Below, one piece after another: positions 34,246 to 47,504 of a stretch of 64,000 nucleotides of DNA; position 1 is the stretch's first letter, and every line of letters starts with the position of its first letter. The notes beneath the pieces are model-generated. The model did no database searches. It was not told where the DNA came from and saw nothing but the letters and a program-made list of their open reading frames with translations. The DNA comes from Rosellinia necatrix (taxonomy: Eukaryota > Ascomycota > Sordariomycetes > Xylariales > Xylariaceae). Location: assembly GCA_021209875.1 (NCBI GenBank), contig JAGYVD010000008.1:2603501-2667500 (forward strand), written 5' to 3'. A program made the position numbers and the translations under genes.

Positions 34246-37200
34246 ATAATAATCTTTTCTCTGCAAAAAAACTCGGCTTAAGTTTTTAGCCGCATAAAAC
34301 TAAAAACATGTTAAACTGATTTTTTTAAAGCTGTTTATGTTATACCTGGGGCTTAAACTAAAAACTTTTAAATTAATACTTTTAAGCAGTAAAAAAATAC
34401 TTTCGGCATATATAATTAATTAAAATCTAAAAGTTTTTAATTCCTAGTTTTATACTTATTATATTAATTAATTAATTTTTACCTAATTTATTTTTTAATT
34501 AAATTATTTATTATGCTACCTGCGTTTTATTTATAATTTTAGCTGCATTTTATTTTCTAATATATTATTATTCCCACATATTTTAGCAAACATATCTTTT
34601 TAGCCGCCCTAACCTAGTTTTATAGTTGCTTTAATAATTCTGTTTTTTTTAAATATTTATTATAATATTTTTTAGCTTAACTAAAGCGTTTTTTAAGTCG
34701 GCAGCTAAACGTTAATTATTATTATATTTTTAGCTTTTTAAAACATTTTATAAAACAGTTTTTTTTTAATTTTTAATAATAAAATTTTTTACTTTTTTTT
34801 TTTAACGCTTTGTTAATTTTTTTTTTTTAGTTAAAGCATTTTTGTTTAAATAAAAATTATTAATATATTTTATAATTATTTAACGTAAAACTAGCAGCTT
34901 TTTATTATATTATTAATAATTTTACTTTAAATATATTAAAACAGTTAGCTTTAATATTGATAATTTTATAAGCCTGTTATATTATTAAATAGTCCAGCTT
35001 ATTATTAAGTCGATCGGTTTATTTTTTTTTTTTTTGCAGCATAAATATATAGTTTTTAATTATAAAATCTAAATTTTATTAATATTTATTATTATATTTT
35101 TATATTTATATTTTTATTTTTTAACGTAGTTGCAGACTTTTTATAAACGCTTAAGCTTCTTTTTAACTTAATTTTTTATAATTATTTTATTTTTATTTAA
35201 AATTTTTAATTAAACGTTATATTTATCAGCTTTTTATTAATACTTTTTTAAAAACAGTTTTTTTAAAGCTTTATAAAATAAAAACGTTTATATAACGTTT
35301 AAAACTAAAAGCATTTTAAACTAGTTTTTTAAAAATAGTTAATATATAGTCGCAGTTATTAATTTATTTATTAATATATTATTTTTATTTATTTTATTAA
35401 TTAATAATATTCTGCTATAAAAAATCCAGCTTTATATTATAAATTTTTAACAGCTTGTTTATAAAATTAACGATAAACTAGCTTTTTTATTACTAACTAT
35501 TGTTTCTAGCTATTTATATATTTAATAAAAAATTTTTATTATATTTTAGCAGCATTTTTATTATTACCGACTTTTTATATATAATCGTTTATGTTGGTTT
35601 TAATAATTTATTAATTATATAAAATATTATATTATTTTTATATTTATTTTTAAAAACTTTTAAAATTTATTACTACATATTATTATATGTATTTTAATAC
35701 TAGTAAAAAAATTAGCTTTTTTAATATTTTATTGCAAAAATTTTTTATAAAACAATAAAAATAGTTTACTATTTATTAATTAACTTTATAATATAGCTTT
35801 AACTATTAATAACGTTAAAATATTAAACGTTTTGTTTTTCTGCGGCTTAAATATATTATTGCCAGCTTTACATAAGCTTTTTTTAATTATTTAAGTTTAT
35901 AGATTATTTAACTTAAAAACAACTAACTTTTTTTTATATAATAAAAAATCTTTTAATATTAACTAGTTAAAATTTTTGTTAGCTCGGGCTTTTTTTTAAT
36001 ATTTATTTAAGCTAATGTTATATTAATTAGCTTTAAATATTATACTTATAAATATTATTTTTAATAGCAGTAAAAACGTAATATTTTTATAATACATATT
36101 TTATATATATTTCTTATTATTTTAAAATTATGAGTTTAAAAAAGCTATAGTTTTTATTTATTTTTTACTGTTTTTATATTTTTAAATCTTTTATTAGTTT
36201 AAAAAATATCTGCTATTATGTTTTTAATTTTAAATAATATATAATATTAAAATTATAATATATAATAAGCTTAGCTTATTTAGCTTGTTTTAAGTTTAAA
36301 ATTCTTTTTATATTAAAATATTTTAATATAATATAATTTATAATAATTAAAAACAGCTGCAGCTGCTATAAGTTTATTAATTCTATTATTTAATAAAACA
36401 GCTTTTTAATTACTGCTAGCATTTCTTTATTATAAATATTATAATTTAATTTTATATTATAAAAGTTTTTAAATAAAATATAATTAGCTGCTATAAAATA
36501 TCTAGGGTTTTTTTACGACAGAACGCCAGCAGCTATATTATTAAATATATTTATTTTTATTTTAGTTTTATTTTTATAATTAAAATGTTTTAATATTAGC
36601 GCGCTAGTTAGTTTATTTTTAATGTTTTAAACATTTTCTAGCAAAAATTTAACTAAATTAAATCAGTTTTAATATAAGTTAAGTTATTTAATAGCTTAGC
36701 TATTTATTTATATTTATAAATAAACTTTTTATAAAAATTACAAAAACTTAAAAATAATTATATTTTTTTAATAATGTTTTATTTTTTTTTTAAATATTTT
36801 TAATTATAAATAATTTTAATTTTATTAAAGTTAACTTTTATATTTTTAATTTTAATAATAAATTTAAAAACTTAGTTTTTTATATAAAATTTATATTTTT
36901 TAAGTTAGCTTATAATTTTGTTTTTTAAAACATAATAATATTTTATTTATATGATATCGATATTTTAGTTTATTATTTAAATAAATTAGAATATTATTAA
37001 AATAAGCTATATAAAAATATCTAAATATTTTTATAATATATTATTAATATATTTTTAAAAATTGCTAGCTTATTAATTAATCTAAAAGCAGTATTTTAAA
37101 CTAATAGGCTTTATATCGCGTTTAAAAACAGTTAATTTTTATTTTTTCTGCTATATAAATATAATAAAATACTTATTTAATATTAATTTTAATAAATATT

Positions 37201-40200
37201 TTAGCTTATATTATATAAGCTAATATTTTTAATTAATAATAACAAGTATTAATTTTTTATATTAAAATATTCAGCTTTTTATAATTAGCGTATAAACATA
37301 ACAATTTATTCTTTTTTATATAAATAATATAAAAACAGTTTAAAAAGCTAGCGTAAGCTTTATAAATTTTTTGCTAAATTATTATAAATATATTATTAGC
37401 AAGTTTCAGCTTTTTAAATAATATTTTATAAAAAAATTATATTTTAATATTTTTAAATTTTAATTTAAAATTAAACAGTAATTTATTTCTAGCTTATATA
37501 AAAACAGGTTGTTTAAAGCGGCTTTTAAAAAACATTTAAATATTTATAATAAGCTTTCGGGACGATTTATCGCAAGTTTTTTTTTAATTTTATTTTATTT
37601 TTAAACAACAGCTTATTTTAAGTCTTTTATTATTTATTATTTATTATTTTATTAATTTTATGCAGTATAATTACGTTATAATATATTATATTATTTTATT
37701 ATAACGTTATATTAAAAGCTATAGCTTTAATAGTTATAATTTTTATTAGTTAATGTTTATATTATTTAATAATATTTTATTAAAATTAATAAAAGCTTTA
37801 AGCATTTTTTTAGCAAAGTTTCTGTTTTAAGCCTAGTTTTTATTATTTTAAAAACTAGTTCAGCTTTTAGCTTAATATTTTTTTATTTTATATATTACTT
37901 ATATAGTTTTATTTTTTGTTTAAAGCACCTGCCGGTTTTAAATTTTTAAAATTTGCATTAAAATGGCTCTAAAAAATAAAACTTTTAAGCTTGCGCTTTT
38001 AATAATTAAAATAACTTTTAATTAAATAATTTTTGTTATATTTAATTTAAAATATTTTAAGTTTATAATTTTTTTTGCTATATTTAATTAAATTAATTAT
38101 TTTTACGTTTTTTATTTTTTAGTTTATTAGTTTTTTTTTAAGCAACATTTTTTAATATTTAGAATATTTTAACAAGTTTTCTGCTTTATTTATTAAAAAT
38201 TTAAAAACCTAGTATTTAAATTTTTAATTGTTTAAAAATAAAAATTATTTATATAAAAATTTATTAATATATTATAAGAGTTATAATATTTTTTTAATAA
38301 TTACGTTATATTTTATATTAATAATTATTAAAAAGCTTTTATATAGTTTTTTTATATTTTATAATATAATTTTAAAGCTAAGTTTATTTATTAAGTTAAA
38401 TTATTGTTATATTTAGCAATAATAGCTAGTTTAAAACTTGTTATAATCTTAAGTTTTAAATATTTTATTATTTAAACAGCAAAAATTATATTAATTAAAA
38501 TATATATATCTGCTTTTATATCGGCTAAAGCTTTAATAAACAGTATAAATTTATTATTTACTATAATATAATTTATAAAAACAGGTTTTTTTAATATGTT
38601 TTTTAAAAAATTAAACAGGATTTTCTTATATTATATTATATTAAATATTAATATTTTTCTTTAAAAAAATTTAGTTATTTTAAGCTTTTTTTTTTTTTTT
38701 ATCTGCGTTTATTTTTTCTACATAATTTATTTCTATAGTTTTTACAAAATAATATTAACATATATATTATTTAGTTAGTTAAAATTGCTTTTATAACAAT
38801 AATTGTTATTATAATAAATAAAGCATTTATTTTTTAAAATAAAAACTTTAAATTAATTTAGTTTTAATTTAGCGTAAATTTTTGTTCTGTTTTTTATTTA
38901 TTTAATAGCTGTTATTTTTTCGTTGTTATGTTATAATTAATAAATATTTCTTAGTTAAAAACTACTTTTAGCAGCTATAATTAAAACTTTTTTTAGCTTT
39001 TTATTTTTTTTTTGTTTTGCTTTTTTTTTAAAGCTTTATTTTAAATAAAATTCTTCTGCTATTAATAGTTATATAGCTGTATATATTTATAATAAATAAA
39101 AAGTTTATTATATTATTATATAGCTTGTTTATATAAAATTTATTTAAACGTTTAAATAATTTATTATATATATTCTGTTTAAAGTTTTTTAAGTTAAGTT
39201 TTGCTATGCTAATTTAACAAGCAAACTTAACATAAAACAAAATAAACTTATTATTTATTACTATTTTTAAGTTTTAATATTTAACCTTAGCTTTTTATAC
39301 TTATTAAAGTTATTATAAAATAAAAATAAATAGTTTAATATTTTTTAACTAGTTTTTAATTTCAATTTATTATAATTATTAATAATAAACAGCATAAAAT
39401 TTTTAAAAGCTTTGCTTTTTATATAACTAATAATATAATTAATTTTTTTAATTTATATTAGAAATAATCGCTGTTTTTAATAAGTTTGCTTTTTAAAAAT
39501 ATAAACTCATATTTAAACTTTATTTTTAACTTATTTTTTATTAATTTTTATTTATAAACATAAAAGTTTAGCTGTTTTAAAAGTTAATTTTAACTTTTTT
39601 AATATATTATAAGTTTAAAATTTTTAAGTTAGGTTTTAAAATAGTTTTTAAACGACTATTAAGCCTGTTTAATTAAATAAATATTATAATAATCTGGTTG
39701 TTTAAATTTTTAATTTTTTTATTAGTTTTAATTAAAGCTTAGTTTAAATTAACTTAACTTTTTCGTTTTTAAGCTGAATTAATTTATTTAATATATTATT
39801 TATATAAAATTATTATTAATATTATTTATTATATTAGCAACATTTTTTAAAATATTTTAAGCAGTGCTTATAAATAAAAAACAATATTTAAACTGATAAT
39901 ATATATTTTTAAAATAGTTTTAAACTAGTTTTATAAACTATTAAAAATTTATAAAGCTGTTTTATAAAAAAAACGTATGTTTTTTTTTATTTATTATTGC
40001 TGCAAAAACTATTTTTGCTTGTTTGTTTGTAGTAAAATAAACAGCGTTAACTTTTATTTATGTTATAAAGTTTTTATAAAATTTTATAAAAGCTAGCTGT
40101 ATATATATTTTAATTATTACTGCTAGTAATATAATTTTAATATAAAAATATTAATAAGTCTGTTTTTCTGCTTTTTTATTTTTATTGTAGCTTTTATTTT

Positions 40201-40490
40201 TTTAATTAAAACGCCTAGCTGTATTAATATTATTAGCCTACGTTAACAATTTTATAAACTTTAAAAATTAACGCTAAAGTTTATAGTAGTTATATCAGGT
40301 ATTATTATATAAACCTAGTTTATTTAAGTTGTTTTTTTTAAAATATATTTATTATTTAGCCTCTGCTAAAAAAGTTAAATTATTTTTTTTTATTATAACG
40401 TTTTAACAAATTAATTAATTAATTAATTATTTAATTAGTTAAAAAAATTTAACGTCCCCTTAAACAATAAAAAATAAACCTTAGTTTTAT

Positions 40491-40735
40491 AATAGCTGCA
40501 ATAGCAGCAGTTAAAACAGAGTCCAACTATACTTATATATTAAAAAAAAAAACTATACATAAGGCTAACGGCCAGAATTCCTACTTATATATACCACTAG
40601 CTATTCACTACATAACTAGCCTACTATATTCACCACCTCGTACTTGTGCTTATTTAGCCGGGGAACCAATCAGGGGCCGCCAGGCCACTTATTTGTCCAG
40701 CCAATCAAGGCCATCATGGCTGTAGGTCATGATAT
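40491..40735 (+). repeat. Repeat R1, copy 2 (about 245 bp), partly unmutated
   Basis: The right half (about 40625-40735) keeps near-normal GC content, unlike everything around it. It contains CCAAT-like motifs and the stretch GGCCGCCAGGCCACTT. The left half matches copy 1 closely. Possibly an LTR or other short non-coding mobile unit. Confidence 0.8.
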
Positions 40736-40739
40736 TAAG

Positions 40740-41885
40740 GTTTAATTTTATTTTAACATATATATATAAATATAAATTTATAAAACAGCTAATAATATTT
40801 ATTAGCCTAATTATAAGATTTATACAACATATATATATTTGCTCTATTATTAATTAATATAATTTTCAACTATTAACTTATAAGCTGATAATTATTAAAA
40901 TATCTATAAAGGGCTATGCCTGAAGGTACACTTATCAGGGTAGCAAATAAGGTCTATTTTCTAGCTAGGTAGCAGAAGTTATAAACCATGTGTATATAGC
41001 TTGTAAGAGGTAGTTTTATAAGGCTGGTCAGTTTTAGTTATACTAGTCCAGGTTTAGTAGTTAGTTTACAAGCTATTCGGCGATTGTTTAGGATAGGGGT
41101 ATATAGCTGTTTGCCTGTATCGGCCCGTGCGCCGATACTTTCTTATGGGCACTGCCTATAACATGTTGGAGCGTAAAACCGACTTGGAATTTTTAGCACT
41201 TAAGAAATTTAAAATAGTTTTAATAGTTAAAAACTTAACTTTACAACTTATAAAAGCTAAAAAAATTTTTTAGCATAATCTAATTTAAGCTATTAATTTT
41301 AAAAATAATAGAAAAAATTGTTATTGTTTTTAGTAAAACCTAAGTTTGTTAAGCTAGCACTTTTTTAATTTATATCAAAACAAAATATAGTTTAAAATAA
41401 GTTTAACATCAAGTTTAAATTAAACAATAATTAAAAATTATAAGTTTATATTTTAAATTTATTTAAAAATAAAATTAAATGAATAAGAAATTTAATAAAG
41501 ACTTTAAAATTATTATTTAATTATAAACTAAAAAAACAACAGTTAATATTTATTACAGTTTTTAATTTTTTTAAAAAATTAATAGTTTTAAAAGTATATT
41601 ATTAAAAATATAAATAAATTATTATAATAACAATAATTTAAATTATTAATTTAAATTTTAAAATTTAAACTAAACAAATAAGCTTTAAAATTATTTATTT
41701 TAGCTATAAATTTTTATAAAATTAGTATAACAAATTAAAAAATAACATAATTACAATAAAAAATATATTAAAAATATTAAAACAGTAAAAATAAATAATT
41801 GATTGATATAATAATTAAACAACGTTAAAATAATAGCCGATATAAAAACTTTAGTTTTTAAAATATTTTATCGTGCTATTATAAG
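40740..41885 (+). repeat. Repeat R4, copy 1, interrupted by the R2 insertion
   Basis: Segments 40740-40910 and 41161-41885 align with 47505-48410, through AATTTATAAAACAGCTAATA on the left and TTTAAAATAGTTTTAATAG on the right. The 250 bp between them (40911-41160) is absent from copy 2. Confidence 0.75.
40911..41160 (+). mobile_element. R2, 250 bp insertion nested in R4
   Basis: Runs from GGGCTATGCCTGAAGG to GGGCACTGCCTATA and keeps fairly normal GC. A second, more mutated copy lies at 58943-59194, and an uninterrupted R4 copy exists near 47,630. CTATAA occurs at both edges and might be a target duplication. No coding capacity; could be a solo LTR, MITE or SINE-like unit. Confidence 0.6.
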
Positions 41886-41889
41886 AAGA

Positions 41890-42095
41890 TTGGTATAAGG
41901 GTAGAAAGAAAGGTGCTTTATTAATGCTTTTGCTAGGTGGGGAAATCTAGTAAGACTAGATTTAGCCTCTGCAGAGGTGGCTGTAGGCTATTTGTTGCTA
42001 GCCGTAGCTTATGCAACTTATTTTTAGCTTATTTAATCTAATAATATATAAGCTAGTGGCTTAATTAATACGGGCTTTTTTAAGGATTTTATTAA
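41890..42095 (+). repeat. Repeat R6, copy 1 (about 205 bp)
   Basis: Aligns with 45865-46075, sharing AAATCTAGTAAGACTAGATT, CTCTGCAGAGGTGGCTGTAGG-like sequence, and CTTAATTAATACGGGC. It has islands of retained GC. It directly follows R4 copy 1. Confidence 0.7.
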
Positions 42096-43463
42096 AATGC
42101 TGGCGGATAGAAAAACAGCTACTGTTTTTAGTAATATGTTGCGTTATTTTATAGGGCCGTTTTTTATGTTTGATTTTTTTTAATTTTAAAACAAAAGCTG
42201 TTTTTTTTAATAGTTGTTTATTATTATTTTTTAAATAATATAGTTAGTTTTTAATATATTATTAGTTGTATTTATATTTTTAGTTTTATTATTTAATGAA
42301 ATAGTTTAATCTGGTTTTTTTTATTAATATAATATTTAAAAATCTGTTTAATTTTATATTTTTTTTTGTTATTGCTATTGAAATGCTTATATTAGTTAGC
42401 TTTTATTAGCCTAGGCGCTAGTTTAATTTGTTTAAAAATTATTTTAGTTGCATATATGTTTTAAATAAGTTATTAATATTATTAAATAAATTTTATAATG
42501 TTTTAAAAGTTTAATTTATAAGTTAAATTTTTAATTTTTTTATTGTTTAAAGTTTTATGCATTATTAAAAATGCTTTTTAAAAGCGTGTTTAATAAATAA
42601 TATCTGTTATATAAATATGATAATATTTTTATTAAAAGCAAATTATAATATATAATATTTGCTGTTATAATATTTTTAATTTATGCTACAGCAAAATTTA
42701 TTATTAATTTGACGTTTTATTAAAAAGAGTTTTTTAAAGTTTTTATTTATTTTATGTTTAATTAATTAAATTAATTAATAATAAAGTTTAAAAGTTTTAA
42801 TAATTTAAATTTAAATAGCTGTTTATATAAAATAAACCATATTGTTTATAACGTTTATAAAAAAAAAACTTTCTATTACTACGTTTAAATGTACTATTTT
42901 ATATTTAATACCCTTTTATATAATATTCCATATGTTAATTATTTATATGTTTTAGTAAGGTTGACTAAGGGTAGTATTATATAATGCTTTTTAAATTTAA
43001 AGTTTTAAATTTATAATTAAAATTTTAAAGCTAGTTTTATTAATAGTTTTTAAGCGCTAATATTAATTTTATTTTTAGTTTTTATAATAAATTATATTAT
43101 AACAGGTTTTTAAAGCTAAATTAAATATATTTAAGTTTATATATATTATTAAAAGTTCTGCTAACAAAATAATTAAAAATTTAAAGTTATATAAAACAAA
43201 GTTATTTTTAATATATTAAAGTTTTAGTTTATTTTTAATTATTTTTAGCTTTTGCTATAAAAGCTATTTTAAAATTAATTAATAGAAAATATTTAAAAAG
43301 CAGTTTTAATGCTTTAAAATAAATTAAATAATTTATAAATTATTATATTAATTATAAATAAAAATTAAAGCTTTAAGAATAAATAATATATTATTTAAAA
43401 ATCTATAGATAAAAAAAAAATTAAAAAATAAAAAATTAGCCTATTAGAATTCTAGCTAAACGC

Positions 43464-43585
43464 AAGTATAGAGTAGGTTTAGTCTGTGCGTTACAGCTGG
43501 TCTGTGCGCATTAGTTGGCAACAAGTGTACAGATGTCCCGCGCGTGCTATGCATGCTACAGGAAGGACTAGTCATCTATAACTAT
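43464..43585. other. GC-retaining island in the AT-rich block
   Basis: About 120 bp of near-normal composition (for example TGTCCCGCGCGTGCTATGCA) with intact CA and TG dinucleotides, sharply bounded by mutated DNA. It contains no gene and no recognised RNA. No second copy was found by eye, so it may be single-copy sequence that escaped RIP. Confidence 0.6.
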
Positions 43586-43586
43586 A

Positions 43587-43965
43587 ATAATAAAACTTTT
43601 TAAACTTCGATTAATTTTAATTACTTTTAATTTATTTCTATTAATTATTAATATATTATTTTTATTGACTAATTAATATATGCTCAATAATACATTTATT
43701 TATTACTAATAATAATAAAACTTTTTAAATTTTAATTAGTTTTAATTAGTTTTGATTTATTTCTATTAATTATTAATATATTATTTTGAATTACTATTTA
43801 ATATAAGCTTAATAATACACTTATTTATTAATAATAATAATAGAATTGTTTAAACTTCGATTAGTTGCGATTTGTTTTAATTTATTTCTCTTACTTATTA
43901 ATATATTATTTTTAATTACTAATTAATATAAGCTTAATATTATGTTTATTTATTAGTAATAATAA
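43587..43965 (+). repeat. 125 bp tandem repeat, three copies
   Basis: Three diverged units with the exact period 125: matching positions at 43601, 43726 and 43851 all read TTAAA-CTTCGA or its mutated form. Each unit runs from AATAATAAAA through TTTATTTCTATTAATTATTA to a TTATTTATTA end. Confidence 0.85.
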
Positions 43966-44078
43966 AATAATTTTATATTTATAAATATATTGATTAATTT
44001 AACTATAAATACTATTATTATTATTGTTATAATATAAATATATATTTTAAAAAAATAAAAAATAAAAGTAAATTAAAA

Positions 44079-44200
44079 TACTACAGTAGGACTGTAGTAT
44101 TACTACATGTAGTATGTAGTATACTAATACTACATGTAGTATAGTATATACTAATACTAATACTACAGTAGTATACTACACCGTAGTATATGGACTACAT
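44079..44200. repeat. Palindromic ACTACATGTAGT-type simple-sequence tract
   Basis: About 120 bp of CTA/TAG words that form nested palindromes. TACTACATGTAGTA, which is its own reverse complement, occurs at 44101-44114 and 44128-44141, with further GTAGTATACTAC symmetry near 44170. CA and TG are intact, so it expanded after, or escaped, mutation. It could fold into cruciforms. Confidence 0.8.
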
Positions 44201-45864
44201 AATAATTTGCCAACCCTGATAATAATTGCTTATATAAACTTGGCTGTTTTATTATAATAAAACTAATTTAATTAATAAATGATTAAATAAATTATTTATT
44301 TATTTAACTTTTAATATTTAAATATTTTTGTTTTTAGTAATAATTTAATATAATTAATAAAAAATAAATGTTTATATAAATTATGTTTTTTTATTAGCTA
44401 TATATTTTTATTATTAAAATTTTTTATTTTAAATTAAAAATATTCATATTATTTTGTTTAATTTTATAAATGTTTTTTCTGTTGTAGCTATTATATTTAA
44501 TATAAACTATTTTTATTAATTTAATCTAATGTAATTATATTTGCTATTATTAAAACTATTTCAGTTAAAAAAATCGGATAAATTATTATTATTATAGTTT
44601 TTATTATAATAACCGTTATTATTTTTCTTTTTATTACTATAGTGTTTATAAAAATTGTTTTAATATTTAATAAAAAGTTTTAAGTTATTATCTTTTTTAA
44701 AAAGCTTTTGTTTTATAAAATATAAAAACGAAATATAATAGTTATATTATTTAATTTCTTTAAAATATTTATAGTTATGTTTTATATATTAGCTATTTAA
44801 ATATTAGTTAATATAGCTGTTTTATTTTTTGTTTTATAGGCAGGTTTTAGTTTAAATAATTAATTTATAGTTTTATTTGTTTTAATATTATTTTAGTCGG
44901 CTATAGTTTTAAGTTTTATGTTGTTAAAAATTTAATATTAGTATTTTTAAAAGTTTAAAATTTTTTAAAGTTGCTTAATTAATTTTAAAACTAAATTAAA
45001 AAATATTTTTATCGTTTTTATATTTTTATATAAAATATTAATTAAAACGTTAACTTGTTTTTAATGTTTTAAAAATAATTAATCGTTTTTTAGTTTAAGC
45101 TAGGTTGTTTTAACAGTAGTATATTTTTAAATAAAAATTATACTGATTTAAAATATTCTGTTAAAGTTTTTTTAAAATTGCTTATATTTCAGCTTAATAT
45201 ATATAACAAAATATAATAACGTAGTATTATTAAAAACTTAAAAAATTAAACTTTTTCTTAAAAAATGTTTAAGTATATATATAATATGTTTAAATAATTG
45301 TTTTTATATCTAAATATTATTAGCTGTTATTTTTAGTTTATTAATTTATAATTTAAAAGGTATAAAAAATAAAACAAAGTAAATTATATATATAAAAATT
45401 AAAATAATAAAGCTATTTTTTAAAAATTCTGACTTTTAATTATAATATATATATTTATAGTTAATTAATAAATATATTTGTTAACGTTTGTTTTTAATCA
45501 TAAATAAAAATAAGCAATTTGCTACGTTTATAAATTTAAATCAATTTTAGTTGTTAAACATTTTTAAATATATAATTTTAATAATAATAACTTTTAAAAT
45601 ATAAAAGTAAACTCTTAAATATTTTTTAACAACTGTTTATTTATAAGCTATAATAAAATATATAATTTATATAAAAAAATAGTTGCTAAAATAGCGTTTT
45701 ATTTATATTAATTATTTAATTATAGCTAGATTAAAACACGCGTGCTTAAATTTTTAGCTATAAATAAAATCTGTTAACTTTAAAAGATTTAAAAAATAAT
45801 ATTAGTTTAGTTTAGTAATAAAATATATTAGTTGTACAAAAGCATTATTTTAAAAAAATTAATA

Positions 45865-46072
45865 TAAAAGTAGAACAAAAAATATTTTATTAATTCTTTT
45901 GCTAAATAAGAAAATCTAGTAAAACTAGATTTAACTTCTGCAGGGGTAGCTGTAGGCCACCGGTTACCAGCTGTAGCTTGTGCAACTTATTTTTAGCTTA
46001 TTTAATCTAATAATACACAAGCAAGGGGCTTAATTAATACGGGCCCCTTCAGGGACTCTATCATATTAATTA
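45865..46072 (+). repeat. Repeat R6, copy 2 (about 208 bp)
   Basis: Second copy of the unit at 41890-42095; here the right end keeps ATACGGGCCCCTTCAGGGAC while the left end is more mutated. The complementary pattern of retained bases lets the ancestral unit be deduced. It abuts R5 copy 1. Confidence 0.7.
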
Positions 46073-46680
46073 ATTATTTAAAGCTGTATTAAATACAATT
46101 AAATATATAGCAGCATTATCTGTTTAATTTTAATATTTTAATTATTAATAGTTAACTACAGCTATATTAGCATTAAAACTATTATATAAATCGTTTATTT
46201 TTATATTTTTAATATAAGTTTTAATAATAATAATACCTTTTATTATTTTAATAATCTGCTTTAAAATATAAGCTATATATTTATTAATAAAAGCTTTATT
46301 TATTAAAATAACGCATTAACAAATAAAATTTTTCATTTTGTATTAATTTAAATATAATATATTTATAATATTTTCCCTCTATAATATCTTTAAAACTATA
46401 ATATTTAATAAATAATAAAAACTTGTTACAACTATTTTTATTTAAGAATAAATTTAGCGATTTAAATAGTTTAAATATAAATAATAAAAAAGCAGTCAAA
46501 AAAGATTTCTAAAATAATTTTTATTTAAAAGTTAAAATAGCAGAAATAATTATAAATATAAACATAAACATTTAAAAAAATATTAAACGTTTAATTGTTT
46601 TATTTTCTCATTATATAATAATTATATAAAGCAAGCTAATATTAATTAATTTAATTTTATTAAATAAATAAAAACTGATA
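46073..46680 (+). repeat. Direct repeat R5, copy 1 (about 608 bp)
   Basis: Begins ATTAATTATTTAAAGCTGTATT and aligns along its length with 48415-49020. It ends before the G-rich start of R3 copy 2. Confidence 0.75.
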
Positions 46681-47504
46681 TAGTTAGGAAGGGGGGCTCC
46701 TTATCTAGCTAGCGGAGCTAGCTAGATAAGGATTGTGTAGATTAGATAAGGTAATTTATTAGCTTAAGGCTTCTGGTTTTTGCGGGACTAGAAGCTTTTT
46801 TTTTAAATTTATATTATATTTTTATAGATTTAATATTATATTATTTTAAGTAAACTATATTAAATAGTGCGGTAAGTTTTATGATTATACGATTTTATAT
46901 TTTAGTTTATTTTTTTTATGCTAGCAAATAAGATATGCTTAGTTTTTTAACGTCTGTGTATATTTAACTTCTGATATAACTTTTTTTTGTATTTTAAGTA
47001 GCGCTGTTTGTTAAAAGGAGCGGAACTATGAGTTTTTAAGCTTGGCTGTTGCTAGCAAAATTTATTAATGTTTATTAATTTATAAATTTAATAAACTAAT
47101 TAATCTAATGTGTTTTACGTTAACTTGTAGATTATTTTATTTTTATTAGTATAAAAAGCAGGGAAATATTACAACAGCAGCTAAGTCTAACTTTATATTA
47201 TATTTTAAATAATTTAAGTTATTAATTATTTGCGTATTATTATATTTAGCTACTAATATATTAGAGTAATTTATTGTTTTTTTAAACTTTAATTATTTTA
47301 ATATTAAGTGTTTAATAACTATAGTATTATAATTAGTTATTTTTTAAATTTTAATTAATATTATATTTAAATAGTAGTAATTATATATTTTAAACATAAT
47401 TATTATTAGCTTTGTTTTTTAAAACATATGTTAGGTTTTTAACAAGCTTGCAGGTTTTAGTACAATTTAATTATATTTTTATTTTATTTTTAATTTTAAA
47501 ATTT
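46681..47504 (+). repeat. Repeat R3, copy 2, with perfect hairpin
   Basis: Least-mutated copy of R3. It starts TAGTTAGGAAGGGGGG and contains a perfect inverted repeat with 15 bp arms (46699-46713 and 46717-46731) around the loop GGA. A second imperfect hairpin lies about 40 bp downstream (GCTTCTGGT paired with ACTAGAAGC). The other copies are at 33174-34004 and 53879-54060. Confidence 0.8.

Noticed and set aside
38228..38416. Open frames in the AT-rich block (also 46296-46499)
   Set aside because: Lys/Asn/Ile/Tyr/Leu-only composition expected from random AT sequence.
43587..43965. Regularly spaced repeats resembling a CRISPR array
   Set aside because: They are contiguous 125 bp tandem units in a fungal genome, with no short repeat/spacer alternation and no cas genes.
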